In this document: in pieces, positions 60,964 through 64,000 of the stretch
Position numbering within the stretch: position 1 is the first letter of the stretch
Layout of the letters: each line of letters begins with the position of its first letter
Assembly (NCBI GenBank): GCA_037833965.1
Contig: AP031357.1
Location: 15,396,001-15,460,000 of the forward strand
Direction: 5' to 3'
DNA: 64,000 nt
From: Marchantia polymorpha subsp. ruderalis
Taxonomy: Eukaryota > Streptophyta > Marchantiopsida > Marchantiales > Marchantiaceae
Program-made: the position numbers and the translations under genes
The notes under the pieces: model-generated
Databases searched by the model: none
The model's input: only the letters and a program-made list of their open reading frames with translations
Told to the model about the DNA's origin: nothing

Positions 60964-62277
60964 ATGTCGCAGGCTGAAAGCAACCAAGACACAAAACTAG
61001 ACCACGCCGTGTGGCGAAACTTACCCGAAGATCTAATTCTCATAGTGCTGGCGAAACTTCGCTTTCTGTCTCTGGTGCAATTGCGCTCGGTGTGCAAGAA
61101 ATGGAATGAATACATCATCAGGCGAGGGCAGGGTCTCAATCCGGGCGAGTATCAGGTGTCGGTGCCCGTGCCGGTAAAATGCGAGCCCGGGAGGTTCTGC
61201 GCCAAGCAGCTGACCGTGTACAATTCAAAGACGAGCAAATGGGAGAAACTGTCGCTGGCCTTCACGGGCCGGATGCCGGGGCGCGAGATGTCGGGCTCCT
61301 ACACTCTGGCTGCCACGGACGGAGGGCTGCTCTGCTTCCGCGACTCCACCTTCGCCAGCTTCGTGGTGTGCAACCCTCTGACCAAGCGCTGGAGGTTTCT
61401 GATTCCGCCCAGCTCGTGCCTGCCGCCGTCGCCCAAACGCTGGGAGGTGTGCCCTTGGGACTGCCAGAACAATGCGCGAGTGTCCGCGCTGTCGAGGCTC
61501 TCGGATTACATCCTCGTGGGCTTAATCGTCGACCCGCAGATCGGAACGTACAAGCTCGTGATGGCTGGAATTCAGCAGAATAGCAAAACTCTGGTTTACA
61601 ACTCGGCGCTGGACCTGTGGCACATTGGAGCACCTGTGCTCCTGCCGCCTCCCCCTTTCAACCGACAGTTTCGCTGCGTGCAGTACAATAGCAAAAGCGT
61701 GAGCCTGAATGGAAATCTGTACTGGCTTATCTCGGAAGGACATGATTCGATGAGCTCGGTGTCGGTGGTGAAGTACGATTTGGACAAGGACTTTTGGCTG
61801 GCCACAAATGCCGCAAAATATCCCCGAGGCAGCTTGGTGCGAAACTATCGGGGAACTATGTCTGTGATGACTCTGGACAGAGCTCGCATTCCCAGATATT
61901 GGGGAGGGCGCCAATGGTTTCTCCAGGTGCACGAGACGGAGTCGAGGTTTTGCCTGATAAGCAGACGAATCTCCGAGTACTCCATCTACAAGATTGAGGG
62001 CATGCCTAGGTTTTCCGCCGAGTACAACCAGGAGTACCACTGCTGTGTTGGTCAGGGAGACTTCATCTTCATCGTATACAAGATTCTTGCAGGCAACAGC
62101 CAACTGGGATACAGATTAGTGAACTTTGATGCATTTATGAAGAAATATGATGACTTACCTCATTTGTGCAATCCTCCGAGACAGGATCAGTCACTGAAGT
62201 GGCCACCCATGTACACCGATATGGTGGAAACGGAGACCTGGTGTGGTTTCATACCTTCTCTGAGAGCCATCGTGTAG
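60964..62277 (+). CDS. F-box/kelch-like protein
   Basis: A single-exon frame of 437 residues. The F-box (about residues 16-53) is clear: WRNLPEDLILIVLAKLRFLS followed by LRSVCKKWNEYI. It binds SKP1-type adaptors, so the protein would be the substrate receptor of an SCF ubiquitin ligase. The rest has kelch/galactose-oxidase-like beta-propeller strands, with repeated patterns such as FVVCNPLTKRW (about 131-141), LVYNSALDLWHIG, VKYDLDKDFW and WFLQVHE. These are degenerate, as is usual in plant F-box/kelch proteins. The single exon, the length and the domain order fit this large plant family. The ATG is the first in frame after the purine-rich leader. The substrate cannot be deduced. A fragment of a related protein lies at 33 kb. 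Confidence 0.92.
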   Translation: MSQAESNQDTKLDHAVWRNLPEDLILIVLAKLRFLSLVQLRSVCKKWNEYIIRRGQGLNPGEYQVSVPVPVKCEPGRFCAKQLTVYNSKTSKWEKLSLAFTGRMPGREMSGSYTLAATDGGLLCFRDSTFASFVVCNPLTKRWRFLIPPSSCLPPSPKRWEVCPWDCQNNARVSALSRLSDYILVGLIVDPQIGTYKLVMAGIQQNSKTLVYNSALDLWHIGAPVLLPPPPFNRQFRCVQYNSKSVSLNGNLYWLISEGHDSMSSVSVVKYDLDKDFWLATNAAKYPRGSLVRNYRGTMSVMTLDRARIPRYWGGRQWFLQVHETESRFCLISRRISEYSIYKIEGMPRFSAEYNQEYHCCVGQGDFIFIVYKILAGNSQLGYRLVNFDAFMKKYDDLPHLCNPPRQDQSLKWPPMYTDMVETETWCGFIPSLRAIV

Positions 62278-64000
62278 ACAGGTAGATCGACAAGCAATCG
62301 AACCGACAGATGATTGATTGGACATAGAATTCTTTCGTCATTACAGTGAAATTCCGAACCTGTCCGGCCAGAGGAGCGGCGGCGGCTGCAGACGCACCGA
62401 GAAGAACAAAAGAAGGTGCAGAACTTATGCCACCATTAAAATTGTAGATAACGCGCTGATTGTGTTCCACTCGGCATGGGGAGTCTTGTCCAGAGTTTGC
62501 GAAGAAAGCACAGCACAAATGGCACTAGCTGTTCTTGAAATCTCAACCAGTGGTAAAATCTGTTTGTAGCACTCGTTTTCTTCCCTGTCTTGCGTAGTTC
62601 TTGTTTTCTCTGTAGTTACTATCACGAGGTTAGAGTCTCCGTGGGCTGCTTACACGCTTGTAAGGCCTCATCGGAAACAACGTCAGATCAAAAGTCATAT
62701 TTCCCATGGAGATCCAAACGTTGTGAGGTTGGAGACTTAGGCAGACGATCAGCAGGCATGATGATGAGTGCCCTTTTCTTCATCATGCATAGCAGGAGAT
62801 TTCTCTGAAGCCCATCAACCGGTCCACAACTTGTTCTCCAAATTATGTGGATCACAATCAGGTGTAAGGCACTTTCAATGAGCTCAGGACATCAGTACTA
62901 ACCTAATTAGTCAGTCAATCTGTCAAGCATGCTCTCTCTCTCTCTCGAAGTTTGTCGAACATCAGCAGTTTAGATGAGACGAAATCGCAACGACTAGTGA
63001 GTGTATTACTTGTGTGCTATGCATGCATACTTTCCAAACGCCTCGATAAAGATGTGATTGTTCACCGCACAATTCTGACTTGTGCACACACCGTATACAT
63101 GACTTGCCTCGAAATCCATTGCTCGTTGATATTCTCTACTCGTGCACGTTTGGTTTGCAACCAGAGTCTCCACTTGTACTGCGTAGCATCATATATTTTC
63201 CGCCAACGGACCCGCCCATACGTCAAAGCTGGTTTGATGTTAGGGAGTGAGACGGTACACGGGCCTCCTCCGGACCTCCGTTCGGGCCAGGAATTGTGAA
63301 ACACAGCAGTCAGCACCAAGATTAGCAGTTGGACATGCACGTGTACGTCCGACGGCTGAGATGCTTTGGAATCTGACTTATTGCAAGCTTATCTTCGTTA
63401 TTCTCGTCTTTTGGGTTGTGAATGTTCGCTTGTGTGCCTGGTGTACTGGAATGCATACGCTGTCGATTGAGCTCATTGTACGTTATACTTTTCCATACGG
63501 CACTTGTGTGGTGTGAGGGCCATCCGATTCTCTTCTCGCTCTGCAATTGAAATTGTTAATTGTTTATTAGGAATGTTTGGACTATTAGGATGTGATCATG
63601 TCTCCTGGAAGTGATGGAATCGGTGCAGAATTGGCCAAGAAAATACTGGTCTCAAGTCTTTCGCTCACCCACAACCCTCATCAGCACTTCTGGTTTGGAA
63701 AACCAATTGTATCCGGGCATGTATTTGAGTTGACTGTCAGTCTCAGTTGATCTGGAAGTGCGAGGAAGACGTACACGGGTTGGAACTTTGAACCATAAAC
63801 ACGAGTTCACACAGAACTTTTCTTAGATCACTGATTGCAATCTAGTTGTTTTTCTCGGCCTCCTCAACCATGCACTTAATGCAAACATTCCTTAATCTCA
63901 CATCATAGGATTACTTGTTTACTCGTATATAAGACAGACGTATTCATATTAATCATTAACACTCCCATATCTGGATTGAGTTTACGCAAATCCAACGAAC
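62278..64000. other. 3' flank of the F-box gene; no further gene seen
   Basis: The first few hundred bases are probably 3' untranslated. A CT run lies at about 62932-62945. Short frames on both strands have no recognised product. Confidence 0.45.

Noticed and set aside
1..64000. CRISPR arrays, operons, phage or bacterial features
   Set aside because: Spliced genes, plant protein families and eukaryotic retrotransposons exclude a bacterial context; no regularly spaced repeats of CRISPR type were seen.

Overview
The window looks like nuclear DNA of a land plant. The support is a plant-type U11/U12 snRNP 31 kDa protein, an F-box/kelch-like protein, GT-AG introns of roughly 100 to 1,400 bases, GC-rich leaders full of microsatellites, and decayed Ty1/copia and Ty3/gypsy retrotransposons. 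The sparse genes and long leaders would suit a bryophyte, and a liverwort is my best guess, but no sequence here proves the species.

Layout. At 0.6-2.4 kb (+) lies a small thioredoxin-fold protein in five coding exons. At 4.1-6.5 kb (-) lies a complete eight-exon U11/U12 snRNP 31K homologue (RRM plus CCHC knuckle) of the minor spliceosome. At 7.6-11.9 kb two ~560-base copies of one sequence face each other as an inverted repeat; each keeps the same 71-codon reading frame. Between them lie the TMEM258-type subunit of oligosaccharyltransferase (+) and a possible membrane protein (-). The right copy ends 28 bases before the first recognised exon of a Maf-like nucleotide pyrophosphatase gene (12.0-13.8 kb, +). 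One intron of that gene begins with a 48-base tandem duplication that also copies the splice donor.

From 14 to 36 kb I find no convincing intact gene. There is a MITE-like element (16.2-17.1 kb), a perfect 20-bp hairpin (20.5 kb), GC-rich leader-like blocks (18.2-19.5, 21.9-23.7, 34.4-36.1 kb), a very AT-rich block with a decayed copia element (24-29 kb) and an F-box/kelch-like fragment (33 kb). At 36.1-37.1 kb (+) a two-exon gene encodes a 256-residue protein I do not recognise, with two basic ARKR...LAD motifs. From 37 to 44 kb there are microsatellites and one tRNA-like fossil. From 44 to 52.5 kb is an AT-rich transposon graveyard: a copia RT/RNase H fossil (-), a GC-richer island of foreign look, and a gypsy integrase fossil (+). 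From 52.6 to 60.9 kb lie a GC-rich block, a candidate 84-residue two-exon protein and an unassigned 268-codon frame. At 61-62.3 kb (+) is an intact single-exon F-box/kelch-like gene whose leader ends in a G-quadruplex-type run just before the ATG.

The recognised genes are unrelated housekeeping functions (minor splicing, N-glycosylation, nucleotide-pool cleaning, redox, ubiquitin ligase adaptor). They do not form a pathway or cluster. I found no convincing new biological system. The most unusual points are the inverted duplication around the TMEM258 gene, the duplicated splice donor, the unknown 36 kb protein and the foreign-looking island in the AT-rich block.
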